NCBI RefSeq assembly: GCF_024494655.1
Contig: NZ_JANHDL010000003.1
Span: forward strand, 372,001-436,000
DNA length: 64,000 nt
Source: Halorubrum laminariae
GTDB taxonomy: Archaea; Halobacteriota; Halobacteria; Halobacteriales; Haloferacaceae
Direction of reading: 5' to 3'
This document shows, one piece after another, positions 50,425 to 59,381 of this stretch (the first letter of the stretch is position 1; every line of letters begins with the position of its first letter). The notes beneath the pieces were generated by a model, which worked only from the letters and a program-made list of their open reading frames with translations, was not told the DNA's origin and ran no database searches. The position numbers and the translations under genes are program-made.

Positions 50425-50845
50425 TCGAGCTGGCCGGTGTCGCCGGCGGTCGCATCCGGACTCGATCGCGAGCGTAGAGCGATGTGGTCTGTGCGAACAG
50501 AACGCTCGGCGATTTCTCTCACTTCGTTCGAGAAATGCGCCGGCCGGGACTCCCGCGAGCGAAGCGAGTGGGAATACGGGCGGCGCACGACCGAAGGGAG
50601 TCTGCTGAGCGAAGCGAAGTAGACGTTGACTGACAGAGTCAGTCAGAAGTGCGCCGGCCGGGATTGTGAACCACGGTCGCTCTGCTCGCTTCGCTCGCGA
50701 CGCTCCCTGATTCAAATCCCTCGCGCATCTTCCCGCACGCCTCACTCGTCGCTATCGCTCCTCGTTCGTAGTGGAGAAGATGCGCCGGCCGGGACTCCCG
50801 CGAGCGGAGCGAGTGGGAGTACGGGCGGCGCACGACCGAAGGGAG
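50425..50845. other. Gene-free region with decayed tRNA-Gly 3' ends
   Basis: No real gene is visible in these 420 bases. It holds two 67-bp near-identical repeats (50535-50601 and 50780-50846), a third partial copy of the tRNA 3' end (50650-50671), an inverted partial copy (50709-50732), a 10-bp inverted repeat (GCGCATCTTC at 50723, GAAGATGCGC at 50776), and several GAGCGAAGCGA motifs. Open frames here are repeats of the same sequence in different frames. Confidence 0.7.
50535..50601. repeat. 67-bp repeat, copy 1 (contains tRNA-Gly 3' end)
   Basis: Begins ATGCGCCGGCCGGGACTC and matches 50780-50846 with two mismatches. Its first 15 bases are the acceptor and T-stem end of the tRNA-Gly gene, in the same orientation as the tRNA. 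Possibly an attachment-site remnant of an element that once integrated into the tRNA. Confidence 0.75.
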
Positions 50846-50846
50846 T
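50780..50846. repeat. 67-bp repeat, copy 2, ending at the tRNA-Gly discriminator base
   Basis: Same unit as 50535-50601. Its last base is the first base of the tRNA entry (the discriminator position on the minus strand), so the repeat unit spans exactly from one tRNA 3' end copy to the next. Confidence 0.75.
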
Positions 50847-50916
50847 GCGCCGGCCGGGATTTGAACCCGGGCCATGAGCTTGGAAGGCTCAGGTCCTACC
50901 ACTAGACCACCGGCGC
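50846..50916 (-). tRNA. tRNA-Gly (anticodon TCC)
   Basis: On the minus strand a full cloverleaf forms: acceptor GCGCCGG/CCGGCGC with discriminator A, D arm GTCT-AGTGGTA-GGAC, anticodon stem TGAGC/GCTCA around loop CTTCCAA (anticodon TCC, reading GGA and GGG), and T arm CCGGG-TTCAAAT-CCCGG. No intron; CCA is not encoded. Several partial copies of its 3' end lie downstream (50535-50845), a pattern left by integrative elements that target tRNA genes. Confidence 0.96.
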
Positions 50917-51034
50917 GCGTCTACACGTAGGCCGAACTGTTTTGATAAACGTTCCGTGTTCCGACGCCGTTGTGCACGTGTCGACCGATGCGTCATATAA
51001 AATACCACAGTATCGCGGGCCGTTCCAGCGCTCT

Positions 51035-51067
51035 TAGAACGGTTTTCAGACGTTTAGAACCGTTCTA
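51035..51067. promoter_or_regulatory. Perfect inverted-repeat operator upstream of doxX
   Basis: TAGAACGGTT (51035-51044) and its exact complement AACCGTTCTA (51058-51067) are separated by 13 bases. It lies just before a TATA-like TTTCTATAGG (51069-51078), in the position where a regulator would block or recruit TFB. Half-sites are centred 23 bp apart, about two helical turns. No regulator gene is adjacent. Confidence 0.7.
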
Positions 51068-51103
51068 GGTTTCTATAGGTGTAGCCACCCAACGTGCACC
51101 TGT

Positions 51104-51110
51104 GAGGTGA
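51104..51110 (+). promoter_or_regulatory. Shine-Dalgarno sequence of doxX
   Basis: GAGGTGA five bases before ATG 51116 decides between that start and an upstream GTG at 51107, which overlaps the site. The same sequence (51641-51647) precedes the second gene of the pair. Confidence 0.75.
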
Positions 51111-51115
51111 CGACG

Positions 51116-51640
51116 ATGTCATACCAAGCAAGCAATCCCCTGGTCGAAGACGTCGAGTTCGCCCTGGACGGTCCGTGGGCGGCGTACTGGATCGCGTTCC
51201 TGCGCGTCGTCACCGGGTGGTGGTTCCTCCACGCGGGGATCACCAAGCTCATCGAGGACGGGCTCTCGTACACCTACGGCACCGCGTACATGCAAGAGAT
51301 GTCGGGAACGGCCCTCGGCGGCATCCCGGTCTGGATGGGGAACAACCTCGCGTGGCTCATCGAGCCGGGCGTGCCCCTGTTTGAGACGCTGATCGGGCTT
51401 GCGCTGATCGTCGGCGCGTTCACCCGCTTCGCCGCATTCGGCGGGGTCATCTTCATGGTCCTGTTCTGGATCGGCAACGCGGACTTCGCCAACGGCGTCG
51501 TCAACGGCGACTTCATGGGCCTGCTGTTGTTCATGACGGTGATCGCGCTCGCGGCCGGACGATACTACGGGCTCGACGCGGTCATCGAGAAGCTCGATGT
51601 CGTCGAACGACACCCCAAGCTCCGATACCTGCTCGGCTGA
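51116..51640 (+). CDS. DoxX family membrane protein
   Basis: A 174-residue protein with four predicted membrane helices. It carries the DoxX pattern IAFLRVVTGWWFLHAGITKLIEDG in helix 1, a GVPLFETLIGLALIVGAFTRFAA helix and a VIALAAGRYYGLD ending. DoxX proteins relate to the small and large subunits of thiosulfate:quinone oxidoreductase and to redox stress membrane complexes. It is followed 13 bases later by a second small membrane protein, which looks like its partner. Expression is likely controlled from the inverted-repeat operator at 51035-51067. Confidence 0.9.
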   Translation: MSYQASNPLVEDVEFALDGPWAAYWIAFLRVVTGWWFLHAGITKLIEDGLSYTYGTAYMQEMSGTALGGIPVWMGNNLAWLIEPGVPLFETLIGLALIVGAFTRFAAFGGVIFMVLFWIGNADFANGVVNGDFMGLLLFMTVIALAAGRYYGLDAVIEKLDVVERHPKLRYLLG

Positions 51641-51653
51641 GAGGTGACCACCA

Positions 51654-51944
51654 ATGACAACCACTGACATCATCGACAGAGCGGCGATGGCGCTGAGCGC
51701 GGGACTCATGCTGCTCGGCATCGTCGGCATGGGGATCGTCGAGATCCTCGCCGGCCAGCCGTACAGCCCGGTTCCGATAACCAACGAGGCGGGCGAGGTC
51801 GTGGCGACCCCGCTCATCTCGCCACAGCTCCGAACCGGCGTCGTGCTGGTCGGTATCGTGGTGCTCGGGCTGTACGCGGCCTACAAGATCGTGGTCCCGG
51901 TCCCCGAGGAAGAACGGACCGGCCACGAGACCGTCGCGGACTGA
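51654..51944 (+). CDS. Small two-helix membrane protein, partner of DoxX
   Basis: A 96-residue membrane protein. Helix 1 is MALSAGLMLLGIVGMGIVEIL and helix 2 is TGVVLVGIVVLGLYAAYKIVV; the loop between is polar (PYSPVPITNEAGEVVATP), and the tail is acidic. Because it has its own GAGGTGA Shine-Dalgarno sequence (51641-51647) and sits 13 bases after doxX, the two form an operon. A DoxD/DoxA-like role is possible, but no motif proves it. Confidence 0.78.
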   Translation: MTTTDIIDRAAMALSAGLMLLGIVGMGIVEILAGQPYSPVPITNEAGEVVATPLISPQLRTGVVLVGIVVLGLYAAYKIVVPVPEEERTGHETVAD

Positions 51945-51952
51945 GCCCGCGG

Positions 51953-54547
51953 CTACTCTTCTGCGTCCACGTCGCGACCGCCAGCGACTCCGTCTCTGTT
52001 CTCTGTCGTGGCCGAGTCGGTCAGATCGGTCGCGTCGTCGTCTGGTGAACCGTCAGATCCGGAATCGGAATCGGCTGAGTCGCGGTCGATCCCGCCGTCG
52101 GCGCTCATCGCGCCCTCCGCCTCACCGTCGCTTCCGGCGTCCCCATCGACGCCGCTCGTCCCGAAGTCGAACTCGGTGTCTGCGGAGCGGTCACGTGCGG
52201 AGTCTCTGTCGGCCTCGTTCTCGCTGTCGTCGAAGGCGATATCATTCCCGTTGTCGGCGTCGACGCCGGACTGACTCGCGTCGTCGGTACCAGTCGCGAT
52301 GTCGCCGGCAGCGTCGGTCGCGACCTCGAACCCCTCGGTCATCCGCCGCAAACTCCGCGCTCGGTTGGTCAGGTCGTGCGCCTGATCGGAGACTTCGCCG
52401 AGTGTCGCGGCCTGCTCCTCGGCGGTGGAGGCGACCGTCGTCGCCTCCGCGGTCGTCTGTTGGCTCACGCCGGCGAGGTCGTCGACCGCGCCGGTCACCT
52501 CGCTGACAGACGACGCCTGCGCGTCCATCGCGCCCGATATCTCCTGAACGCCGTCGTCGGCCTGTGTCACCCGCTCTTCTACCTCGTCCAGCGCGTCCTC
52601 TGCCCGCTCGACGGTCTCGACGCCGTCGTCGATCCCCTCGCGGATCGCCTCCATCTCGGCGACCGTCGCATCGGTGCGCTCGCGGAGTCCGTCGATCAGC
52701 GCCTCGACCTCGGCAGCCGATTCTTGGGTTTCTTCGGCGAGTGACTTCACCTCCTCCGCGACGACGGCGAACCCGGAGCCGGCCTCGCCGGCGCGGGCGG
52801 CCTCGATGCTCGCGTTCAGCGCCAGCAGGTTGGTCTGATCGGCGATCTCGGAGATGGTCTCAACGATCGCGTCAACCTCCTCCATCTCCGCCTCCAGCCG
52901 TGATATCGTCTCCGCGGCGGATTCCGAGCGGTCCTCGATGTCGTGGAGCTGCTCTGTTGCCCCGACGGTCGCCTCGCGTCCCGTCTCGGTGACCTCGCTC
53001 GCGCGCTGTGACGTGGTCGCGACCTCCTCGGCGGACGACGCGACCTCCTCGACGGTCGCCGACATGTCCTCCATCTCTCCGGCCACCTCGGAGAGACGGC
53101 GGCTCTGTCGCTCCGCGCCAGCCGATATCTCGTCGACTGCGTCGCTCGTCTCTCGACCCGCCTCGGCGACCTCGTCTGCGCCGTCGGAGACCGCCTCGCT
53201 CTTCTCTGCGACCGCCGCGGCGAAGGTGTCAACCTCGGCGATCGCCGTCTCGAGTTCGTCCATGGCTTCGTTGAACCCATCGGCTATCTCCCTGAGCGCC
53301 TCCGGGTCGTCGGCGTCAGCGTCGAGCCGGGCCGTGAGGTCACCGTCGGCGCAGTCGTCCATCGTCTCGCCGAACGCCGCCGCTCGCGCCTCCAGCTGCT
53401 CTGCGAACGCCTCGCTCTCCGATTTCGCCGTCTCAGCGCGTTGCCGCTGCGTTTCGGCCGATTCGATCTGCTCGCGCAGGGAGTCGCGCATGGTCGAGAA
53501 CGCGCCGTAGAGGTCGCCGAACTCGTCGCGGCGGTCCGTGTCGAACGCCACGTCGAGTTCGCCCGATTCGAGCGTCCTCGCCTTCCGCTTGAGCTGGTTC
53601 AGTTCAGTGACGGTTCCGCGGCCAAGCGTCAGTCCGAACAGCCCCAATCCGACGACCGCGACGCCGACGATCAGAAGCAGATTTCGCCCGATCATCCCAG
53701 AGAGCGCGTACGCCTCTGTGAGCGGGACGTGGACCCCGACGTACCAGTCCTCCGTGGCGACCGGCGCGTACGCGGTGAAGTACTCGGCGTCGTCGGTGAA
53801 CGCGAACATCGCAGAGGATACGTGACCGACCGCGGACCCGTTGACCATCTCGTCTCGCATTCCGTCGTCGTATCGCTCGCCTGCGACGGCGTCGCGATCG
53901 CTCGCGCCGATCGTCCCGTCGGCCTCGACAACCGTGGTGAACGATCCCGCCGTCGGCTGTCGGAGATCCCCGATGATCGACGCGAGCGATACCTCCATCA
54001 TGAGGTAGTTGCGCCCCGGCGTGTGGGCGGCGTACGCGACGTGTCGCTCGCCGTCGCGCTCGTACGTCGGAGAGGTGTACGTGTCGGAACCGACTAGGAG
54101 GTCGTCGCTCATCCAGTCCCGATCGACGAGCGCGGCACCTCGGTCGTCGTCGGTCGAGGCGATAAGCGTCCCCTCCTTGCGGTTGACGTAGTGGAGCGCG
54201 ACGATATCGTCGGCCTGCCAAGAGAGATGAGAGGTGAGGTAACTCTCTACTTGTTCGGGCTCCCTGTCGAGTCCGAAGGCGTCGTGGTCAGCGAGATCCC
54301 GGGCGGTCGTGCGGCGCTCGTTCGTCCACACGTCGATCTCCGTACCGCTCAGCTCCGCGACCGCGGTGTAGTCCTGTTGGGCAGACGATTCCAAGCTGTC
54401 GGTCGTCTCCGCGTACGTGACCGCCCCGACGGCTCCGATGGCTCCGACGACGAGCAGAACGACGATCGCGAACTTCGCGAGGTAACTGCGGGTGATCGCG
54501 TCGGGGGTCACGCGGCGGACCAAGCGACCGAGCGGCGTGGGACTCAT
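51953..54547 (-). CDS. Methyl-accepting chemotaxis transducer (halobacterial transducer type)
   Basis: An 864-residue membrane receptor. Helix 1 (about 23-44), an extracytoplasmic dCache-like sensor (about 45-285; [25 protein letters not shown]), helix 2 (about 290-312), HAMP units (about 313-370 and 400-450), and a long signalling coiled coil with the conserved tip [41 protein letters not shown]. The C-terminal 130 residues are an acidic Ser/Asp-rich disordered tail. It steers motility through CheA/CheW, which are not in the window. A TATA-like GATTAAAGC is centred 28 bases before the ATG at 54547. Confidence 0.95.
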   Translation of the reverse strand: MSPTPLGRLVRRVTPDAITRSYLAKFAIVVLLVVGAIGAVGAVTYAETTDSLESSAQQDYTAVAELSGTEIDVWTNERRTTARDLADHDAFGLDREPEQVESYLTSHLSWQADDIVALHYVNRKEGTLIASTDDDRGAALVDRDWMSDDLLVGSDTYTSPTYERDGERHVAYAAHTPGRNYLMMEVSLASIIGDLRQPTAGSFTTVVEADGTIGASDRDAVAGERYDDGMRDEMVNGSAVGHVSSAMFAFTDDAEYFTAYAPVATEDWYVGVHVPLTEAYALSGMIGRNLLLIVGVAVVGLGLFGLTLGRGTVTELNQLKRKARTLESGELDVAFDTDRRDEFGDLYGAFSTMRDSLREQIESAETQRQRAETAKSESEAFAEQLEARAAAFGETMDDCADGDLTARLDADADDPEALREIADGFNEAMDELETAIAEVDTFAAAVAEKSEAVSDGADEVAEAGRETSDAVDEISAGAERQSRRLSEVAGEMEDMSATVEEVASSAEEVATTSQRASEVTETGREATVGATEQLHDIEDRSESAAETISRLEAEMEEVDAIVETISEIADQTNLLALNASIEAARAGEAGSGFAVVAEEVKSLAEETQESAAEVEALIDGLRERTDATVAEMEAIREGIDDGVETVERAEDALDEVEERVTQADDGVQEISGAMDAQASSVSEVTGAVDDLAGVSQQTTAEATTVASTAEEQAATLGEVSDQAHDLTNRARSLRRMTEGFEVATDAAGDIATGTDDASQSGVDADNGNDIAFDDSENEADRDSARDRSADTEFDFGTSGVDGDAGSDGEAEGAMSADGGIDRDSADSDSGSDGSPDDDATDLTDSATTENRDGVAGGRDVDAEE

Positions 54548-54607
54548 TGTTCCGACGGGGACATCGAGGGTGCTTTAATCCTCACTCGAATATATCTGAT
54601 CTGATAA

Positions 54608-55240
54608 TCAGGAGTCGTCGCCAGCGACGACGGCGTAGCAGTTCCCGCTGGAGATGGTCGATTCGACGACGGTGAGGTCGCTCTCGGCGAGGTCAGACTC
54701 GAACTCCGGCGGCGCGTAAATGTGATAATACCGAGGGACGGTCTCACCGCCCGGTAACGTCCAGTCGACGGTCGTGTCGAATCCCTCCTCGCGGTCGAAG
54801 CGATCGTGCGCCGTGCTCCACGCGCTCACCAGCGCGACTCCGTCGGCGTCGAGGACTCGGGCCAGCTCATCGAGGCTGCGGACGCGCGCGTCCCGCGAGC
54901 GCAGGTGGTGGAGGGTCGCGACGTACACCGCGAGTCCGACCGCGTCGTCGGCGATCGGGAGCACTGCGGCGTCACCGTGGACAAACGACGCAACGTCGGC
55001 GAATCCCCGCTCCCGCGCTCGCTCGACGGCCTCGCTGAGGAGTCCGCGACTGAGATCCACACCGACAGCGGAGTGGGTGCGGTCGGCGAGCAGTTCCGTG
55101 TGTCGTCCGTTACCACACCCTACGTCGAGCGCGACCGCAGCCGTCCGGTCCGCGAGGAACGACTCGACCTCCGGCCACGGGTGCTCTCGCGTCTTCGAGA
55201 AGTGCACGGCGATGCGGTCGTAGGTCGCCTGCGGGTCCAT
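54608..55240 (-). CDS. Trm9/ABH8-like SAM-dependent methyltransferase
   Basis: A 210-residue class I methyltransferase. Its N terminus, ATYDRIAVHFSKTREHPWPEVESFL, has the YDxIAxHFSxTR-x-PWP-x-V-x-x-F signature of Trm9/ALKBH8 enzymes that methylate wobble uridine (cm5U to mcm5U) in tRNA. Motif I is ALDVGCGNGRHTEL; motif IV region is AVYVATLHHLRSRDARV; a late ETVPRYYHIYAPPEF strand is typical. Archaeal members are not well characterised, so tRNA wobble methylation is inferred. A C-terminal Trm112-binding surface cannot be judged by eye. Confidence 0.85.
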   Translation of the reverse strand: MDPQATYDRIAVHFSKTREHPWPEVESFLADRTAAVALDVGCGNGRHTELLADRTHSAVGVDLSRGLLSEAVERARERGFADVASFVHGDAAVLPIADDAVGLAVYVATLHHLRSRDARVRSLDELARVLDADGVALVSAWSTAHDRFDREEGFDTTVDWTLPGGETVPRYYHIYAPPEFESDLAESDLTVVESTISSGNCYAVVAGDDS

Positions 55241-55389
55241 ACGGACGGCTCGGTGCCCGGCGATATAGGTCCGGTGACAGCGTCCGGTGCGTGGCGGAAG
55301 CCGCGATCGATCGGCGGGGCGGCGCTGGCGGCCTGCGAGGCGACGCGGCGCGGACGCCCTGGCGTATCGCCTCCGAGGTCGGCGCGGCC

Positions 55390-57549
55390 TCAGACGAGGC
55401 CGATCAGGAGGAAGGCGACGAGCGTCACTGCGAGCAGCACGACGACGTGTTTCACGCCGTCACGGACCGATCCCTCGCCGAGCTGTCCGGCGACCAGCCC
55501 GGAGCAGACCGCCTGCACCGCCGCCGCGTGGAAGAACAGCTGCTCGTAGGCGAACGCCTCGATGTCGCCCAGCCCGTCCACGATCCCGGACTGGCCGCCG
55601 GGGAGGCCGCCGCCGGCTGGGTCGCTCGGGATCGCCGCCGACTCGACGGCGGGAATGAACGACACCGAGAGCGCGGCGATGATCCCGAGGAAGACGAAAA
55701 AGGAGATGTAGATCACGACGAGGTACGTGAGCATGACCTGCCGGCGCTCGCGCCGAAGCGACCACGTCGCGCGCGACTCTTCGGCGGCGATCCGGAGCAC
55801 AGGGCCGATGTCGCCGCTCGCGTACATCGCGTTCGCGACGAGCGTGACCGCCCGCGAGACCATCGGCGATCGGACGCGCCGCTCCAACCGCCATAGCGCC
55901 GTGGCGGCGTCGGCTCCCCAGTCGATGTCGCGTCGCGTCCGTCGCACGTCCGCCGTCAGCGCCTCCAAGTTCGAGTCGGCCACGCGTCGGATCCCTCCGA
56001 CGACCGAGGTTCCGGCCTCGTTGACGCTGGCGAGCCGATCGAGGAAATCGGGGACCGCCGCCTCCCGTCGCCGTACCCGGCGTTTGCCGACCTCGTAGAC
56101 CGCCGCGTACGCGCCGAGCACGGCCGCGGTCGCAGCGATGAACGGCGTATCGAACTGATCGACCACCTCGGTGGGCGTTCCGCCCGTCACCGGAAGCACC
56201 GCCGCGAGGAATCCGACGAGGGCGACCGGCACGGCGACGACAAACACCGTGTGCGGCTCGGCGAGGACGCTCGCGAGCGGCGATTGTATCCACTCGCGGA
56301 CCCCTCGGAGGCGGTCGTACACGCGGAGCCGCTCCCGGCTCGCCGTCCACGGATCGGTCGAGCCCCCGCCCGCGCGCTCGACGCCGGCCGCGTCCGGAGC
56401 GCGGGCCGTCGATCCGCCGTCGGCCTGTGTCGCCGCCGAACGGTCCAGCGCCGCGCCGCCGCGGGGCGACTCGCCGTCGGACGCGTCGGAGACGGTGACG
56501 GTCTGGGTGCCGCCCACACCCTGCGCGACGCTGTCCACGTAGATGACGAACCCGAAGGTCGCGAGGGGTAAGCCGACGTACACGACCACGCGGAGCAGCG
56601 GGAGCGTGTCCTGTAACACGAGCCCGATCACGACGAGGATCGTGATGAAAAACAGCGGCCCGGCGACGAGCGCGGTGACGTACGCCTCCGCGAACGTCGA
56701 GAGCAGTTCGAGGTACTGCTCCTGTTTCGACTCGGCCTCCTCTTGATACCGATCGTACTGATCGCTGAGAAACGTCGATATCGGCTGCCCGGTGCCGAGC
56801 ACCGACGCGAGGTTCTCCGCGAAGTCGGCGAGATCCTCGCTCGGCGTCCGGCGTGCGGTTCGCTGGAGCGCGGTGAGCGCGTCGGTGCCGAACGCGTTCA
56901 TGTCGCGCACCGCGATCGACAGCTCCGTCGCGGCCTCGCCGTAGACGGCCTCGTTCTCCGCGACCGTGTCCATCACCCGAGGGAAGGCCATCCCCGACCG
57001 CGAGAGCGCGTACATGAACGCGACGGTCCGCGGGAGCGTGGCGTCGATCTCCGTCGACCGCGTGTGAGCGCGCTGGCGCAGCAGCTCCCAGCGACCGTAG
57101 TACGTCCCCGCCGCGAGCACGCTTCCGACCGTCGCCGACGCGAACGCCAAGAGGAGGAACAACCGTAGCGGTCCAATCTCGGTGAGTCCCGCGACGCCGG
57201 CGAGAAACGAGAGCGCCTCGGGGAGCACGCCGCGCAGCGTCGCCTCGCCGACCTCCAGCATCGAGAGGAGCCCGCCGACGGCGTACACCGCGATGACGCT
57301 GCCGGCGACGCCAAGCACGCCGGCATATAAGAGCGTCTTGGACGCGTACACGCGGTGGGTCCCGGCGACGTGCGCAGCGCGAAGCCGGTCGCGCTGTCGT
57401 TGCCGGCGCTCGGCATCGGTGACGACCGCGTCGCCGAACGCCAGCAGCGCGATTCGGGTGACGAACAGGTTTGCCCGGCGGCTGACTGCCGGAAGCAACA
57501 CGCCCATACACAACGCGATCGCGACGATAAGCGGGAGGTACGCGATCAT
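55390..57549 (-). CDS. Type II/IV secretion (TadC/PilC/FlaJ-type) membrane platform protein
   Basis: A 719-residue protein with two T2SSF domains (about 150-330 and 480-640) and about nine membrane helices, as in haloarchaeal PilC proteins of type IV pili. The joining region (about 350-430) is a Ser/Gly/Asp-rich disordered stretch. The ATG at 57549 overlaps the stop of the ATPase gene by four bases, so the two proteins are translationally coupled. They would form the motor base of a pilus or secretion system. No pilins, prepilin peptidase or accessory genes are seen within 5 kb. Confidence 0.92.
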   Translation of the reverse strand: MIAYLPLIVAIALCMGVLLPAVSRRANLFVTRIALLAFGDAVVTDAERRQRQRDRLRAAHVAGTHRVYASKTLLYAGVLGVAGSVIAVYAVGGLLSMLEVGEATLRGVLPEALSFLAGVAGLTEIGPLRLFLLLAFASATVGSVLAAGTYYGRWELLRQRAHTRSTEIDATLPRTVAFMYALSRSGMAFPRVMDTVAENEAVYGEAATELSIAVRDMNAFGTDALTALQRTARRTPSEDLADFAENLASVLGTGQPISTFLSDQYDRYQEEAESKQEQYLELLSTFAEAYVTALVAGPLFFITILVVIGLVLQDTLPLLRVVVYVGLPLATFGFVIYVDSVAQGVGGTQTVTVSDASDGESPRGGAALDRSAATQADGGSTARAPDAAGVERAGGGSTDPWTASRERLRVYDRLRGVREWIQSPLASVLAEPHTVFVVAVPVALVGFLAAVLPVTGGTPTEVVDQFDTPFIAATAAVLGAYAAVYEVGKRRVRRREAAVPDFLDRLASVNEAGTSVVGGIRRVADSNLEALTADVRRTRRDIDWGADAATALWRLERRVRSPMVSRAVTLVANAMYASGDIGPVLRIAAEESRATWSLRRERRQVMLTYLVVIYISFFVFLGIIAALSVSFIPAVESAAIPSDPAGGGLPGGQSGIVDGLGDIEAFAYEQLFFHAAAVQAVCSGLVAGQLGEGSVRDGVKHVVVLLAVTLVAFLLIGLV

Positions 57550-59246
57550 CCCTGTCCGACGCCGCCGTCGGTGGCTCCCGTCACCTCTTCGCCGTCGTCG
57601 GTGGCTCCCGCCCCGTCGCCAGCGTCGTCCCTCTCGTCGACGCGCGATTCGAGCCGCTCCATCACGCGTTCGGCGTCCGCGTAGTACTCGTTGACGAGAG
57701 AGGTGAACGTCCGGTAGTCGGTGACACCGAGGTCTCGGAGCAGTTCGAGGAAGCGCTCGCGGCGCTCGATCTCGCGGAGCAGCTCCGATCGAGACCATCC
57801 CCGCTCGTCGGCGATCTCGTCCATGAGCGACGAGTCGTTCCGTCGGAACTCGTCGCTGTCGGCGCGCCACTCGAACGCCGAGGAGTAGTCGAGTTCGCCG
57901 GTTCGCTGATCGATCCCGCCGATCTCGCCGATGGTCTTCGCGCGGCGCACGCGCTGCTCGCCTGACCGCGTCAGTGTCTGGATCGAGAGGATGTCGAGCG
58001 ACTGCACCATCGCGCGCGGGACATTAATCGGCTCGTTCTCCAGCCGGTTGATCACCGTCTCGATCGAGTCGGCGTGCATCGTCGAGAACGTCGTGTGCCC
58101 CGTGTTCATCGCCTGAAACAGCGTGATTGCTTCGTCGCCGCGGACCTCGCCGACGATGATGTACTCCGGGCGGTGTCGCAGCGCGGAGCGGAGCAGGTCG
58201 TACATGTCGATATCGGTGCCCTCGTAGCGACGCTCACGGGTGACAGAGGAGAGCCAGTTGTCGTGGTACAAGGAGAGCTCTCGCGTGTCCTCGATGGTGA
58301 GCACCTTCGCGCGCGGCGGGACGAACATCGACACCGCGTTCATGGACGTGGTCTTCCCGGAGGCGGTGCCGCCCGCGAAGATGAGGCTCTTGTTGTGCTC
58401 GATACAGAGCCAGAAGTACGCCATCTGCTCGATCGAGAAGGTGCCGTACTCCACGAGATCGATCGGCGTGAACGGGTCCTCGGCGTACTGGCGGATGGTG
58501 AACGCGGAGCCGCGAGGCGTCACCTCCTCGCCGAGCGCGAGCTCCGCGCGCGAGCCGTCCGGCAGCGTCGTCTCCACGATCGGGTCGCCGACGGAGACGT
58601 GTCGGCCGGACTGCTGTGCGAGCCGGATCACGTAGTTGTCCAAGTCCTGTTTGCCGAACGAGACGTTCGTCTCGATGTCGGTGTACTCGTCGTGGTAGAC
58701 GAATATCGGCAGGTCGTAGCCGTCACACGAAACATCCTCGATGTGGCGGTCGTTGAGGAGGGGATCGATCCGTCCGTAGCCGCGGAAGTCGCGGTAGAGG
58801 TAGTACGCGAGCGCGTGAAAGGTGTCCATCCCGGCGTCGACGCCGTAGCTTTCGAGCAGCGACTCTAGTTCCTCGCGGAGCGTCGCCGTGTCGGTCTTGC
58901 CGGTCCCTTCGCGGTAGAGAAGCGGGTCGCGGATGTCGTCGACGACGCGGTCGAGGAGGTCGGTCTCGAACCGGTCCAAGTTCGGCTCGACCGTGTAGTA
59001 CCGGTGTTCGCTGTCAGCGTCGTCGTAGGTGACGACGACGTACGCGTACGGCGCGTTCACCCAGTATCGGTCGACTTCGCGTTCGCCCTCTGGGACTGTG
59101 AAGGACGCGACCGGGCCGTCCTCGCCCGGCCGAAACGGGCGGATATCGATGTCCACGCCACGCAGCGTCTCCCACACGCGCGCGAGCCGTCGCCGAAGGT
59201 GCTCGACGCTGCCTCCGGCATCGGTCCTACCGGTGTCACTCGCCAT
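57546..59246 (-). CDS. Type II/IV secretion system ATPase (PilB/TadA/FlaI-type)
   Basis: A 566-residue hexameric ATPase that drives pilus or filament assembly. Walker A GGTASGKTTS (292-301), Asp box ILTIEDTRELSLYHDNW, Walker B-like ALRHRPEYIIVGEVRGDEAI, and His box NTGHTTFSTMHADSIETV all match the archaeal GspE/PilB group. The N-terminal 60 residues are a variable region; the C-terminal 70 an acidic tail. Its stop overlaps the start of the platform gene. The ATG at 59246 is next to a stretch without competing starts. It is divergent from the DUF5793 gene. Confidence 0.95.
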   Translation of the reverse strand: MASDTGRTDAGGSVEHLRRRLARVWETLRGVDIDIRPFRPGEDGPVASFTVPEGEREVDRYWVNAPYAYVVVTYDDADSEHRYYTVEPNLDRFETDLLDRVVDDIRDPLLYREGTGKTDTATLREELESLLESYGVDAGMDTFHALAYYLYRDFRGYGRIDPLLNDRHIEDVSCDGYDLPIFVYHDEYTDIETNVSFGKQDLDNYVIRLAQQSGRHVSVGDPIVETTLPDGSRAELALGEEVTPRGSAFTIRQYAEDPFTPIDLVEYGTFSIEQMAYFWLCIEHNKSLIFAGGTASGKTTSMNAVSMFVPPRAKVLTIEDTRELSLYHDNWLSSVTRERRYEGTDIDMYDLLRSALRHRPEYIIVGEVRGDEAITLFQAMNTGHTTFSTMHADSIETVINRLENEPINVPRAMVQSLDILSIQTLTRSGEQRVRRAKTIGEIGGIDQRTGELDYSSAFEWRADSDEFRRNDSSLMDEIADERGWSRSELLREIERRERFLELLRDLGVTDYRTFTSLVNEYYADAERVMERLESRVDERDDAGDGAGATDDGEEVTGATDGGVGQG

Positions 59247-59381
59247 CTCGTTACCGATGGTATGCGCCGGGGCGATTTAAAATCCCCTCGGCGAATATTG
59301 GTACTGAGACCCGGTCGTGGTTGGGGAGGTCTCCCCGCCCGTCAAGTTGATACGGGACGGCCGCAAAGGATGAGACAGGCA

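Noticed and set aside
50705-50732. A second tRNA on the plus strand (GATTCAAATCCC motif)
   Set aside because: Only a T-loop-like stretch and part of an acceptor end are present. No anticodon arm fits; it is explained as an inverted, damaged copy of the tRNA-Gly 3' end.
50437-50877. Several 60-90 residue ORFs downstream of tRNA-Gly
   Set aside because: They are translations of repeated tRNA 3' end copies and GAGCGAAGCGA motifs in different frames. No start signals, and the same peptide pieces recur.
55460-57511. A 683-codon minus-strand frame overlapping the pilus platform gene
   Set aside because: Extremely Arg-rich and without any domain; the other frame encodes a clear T2SSF protein with membrane helices and an ATGA junction to the ATPase.
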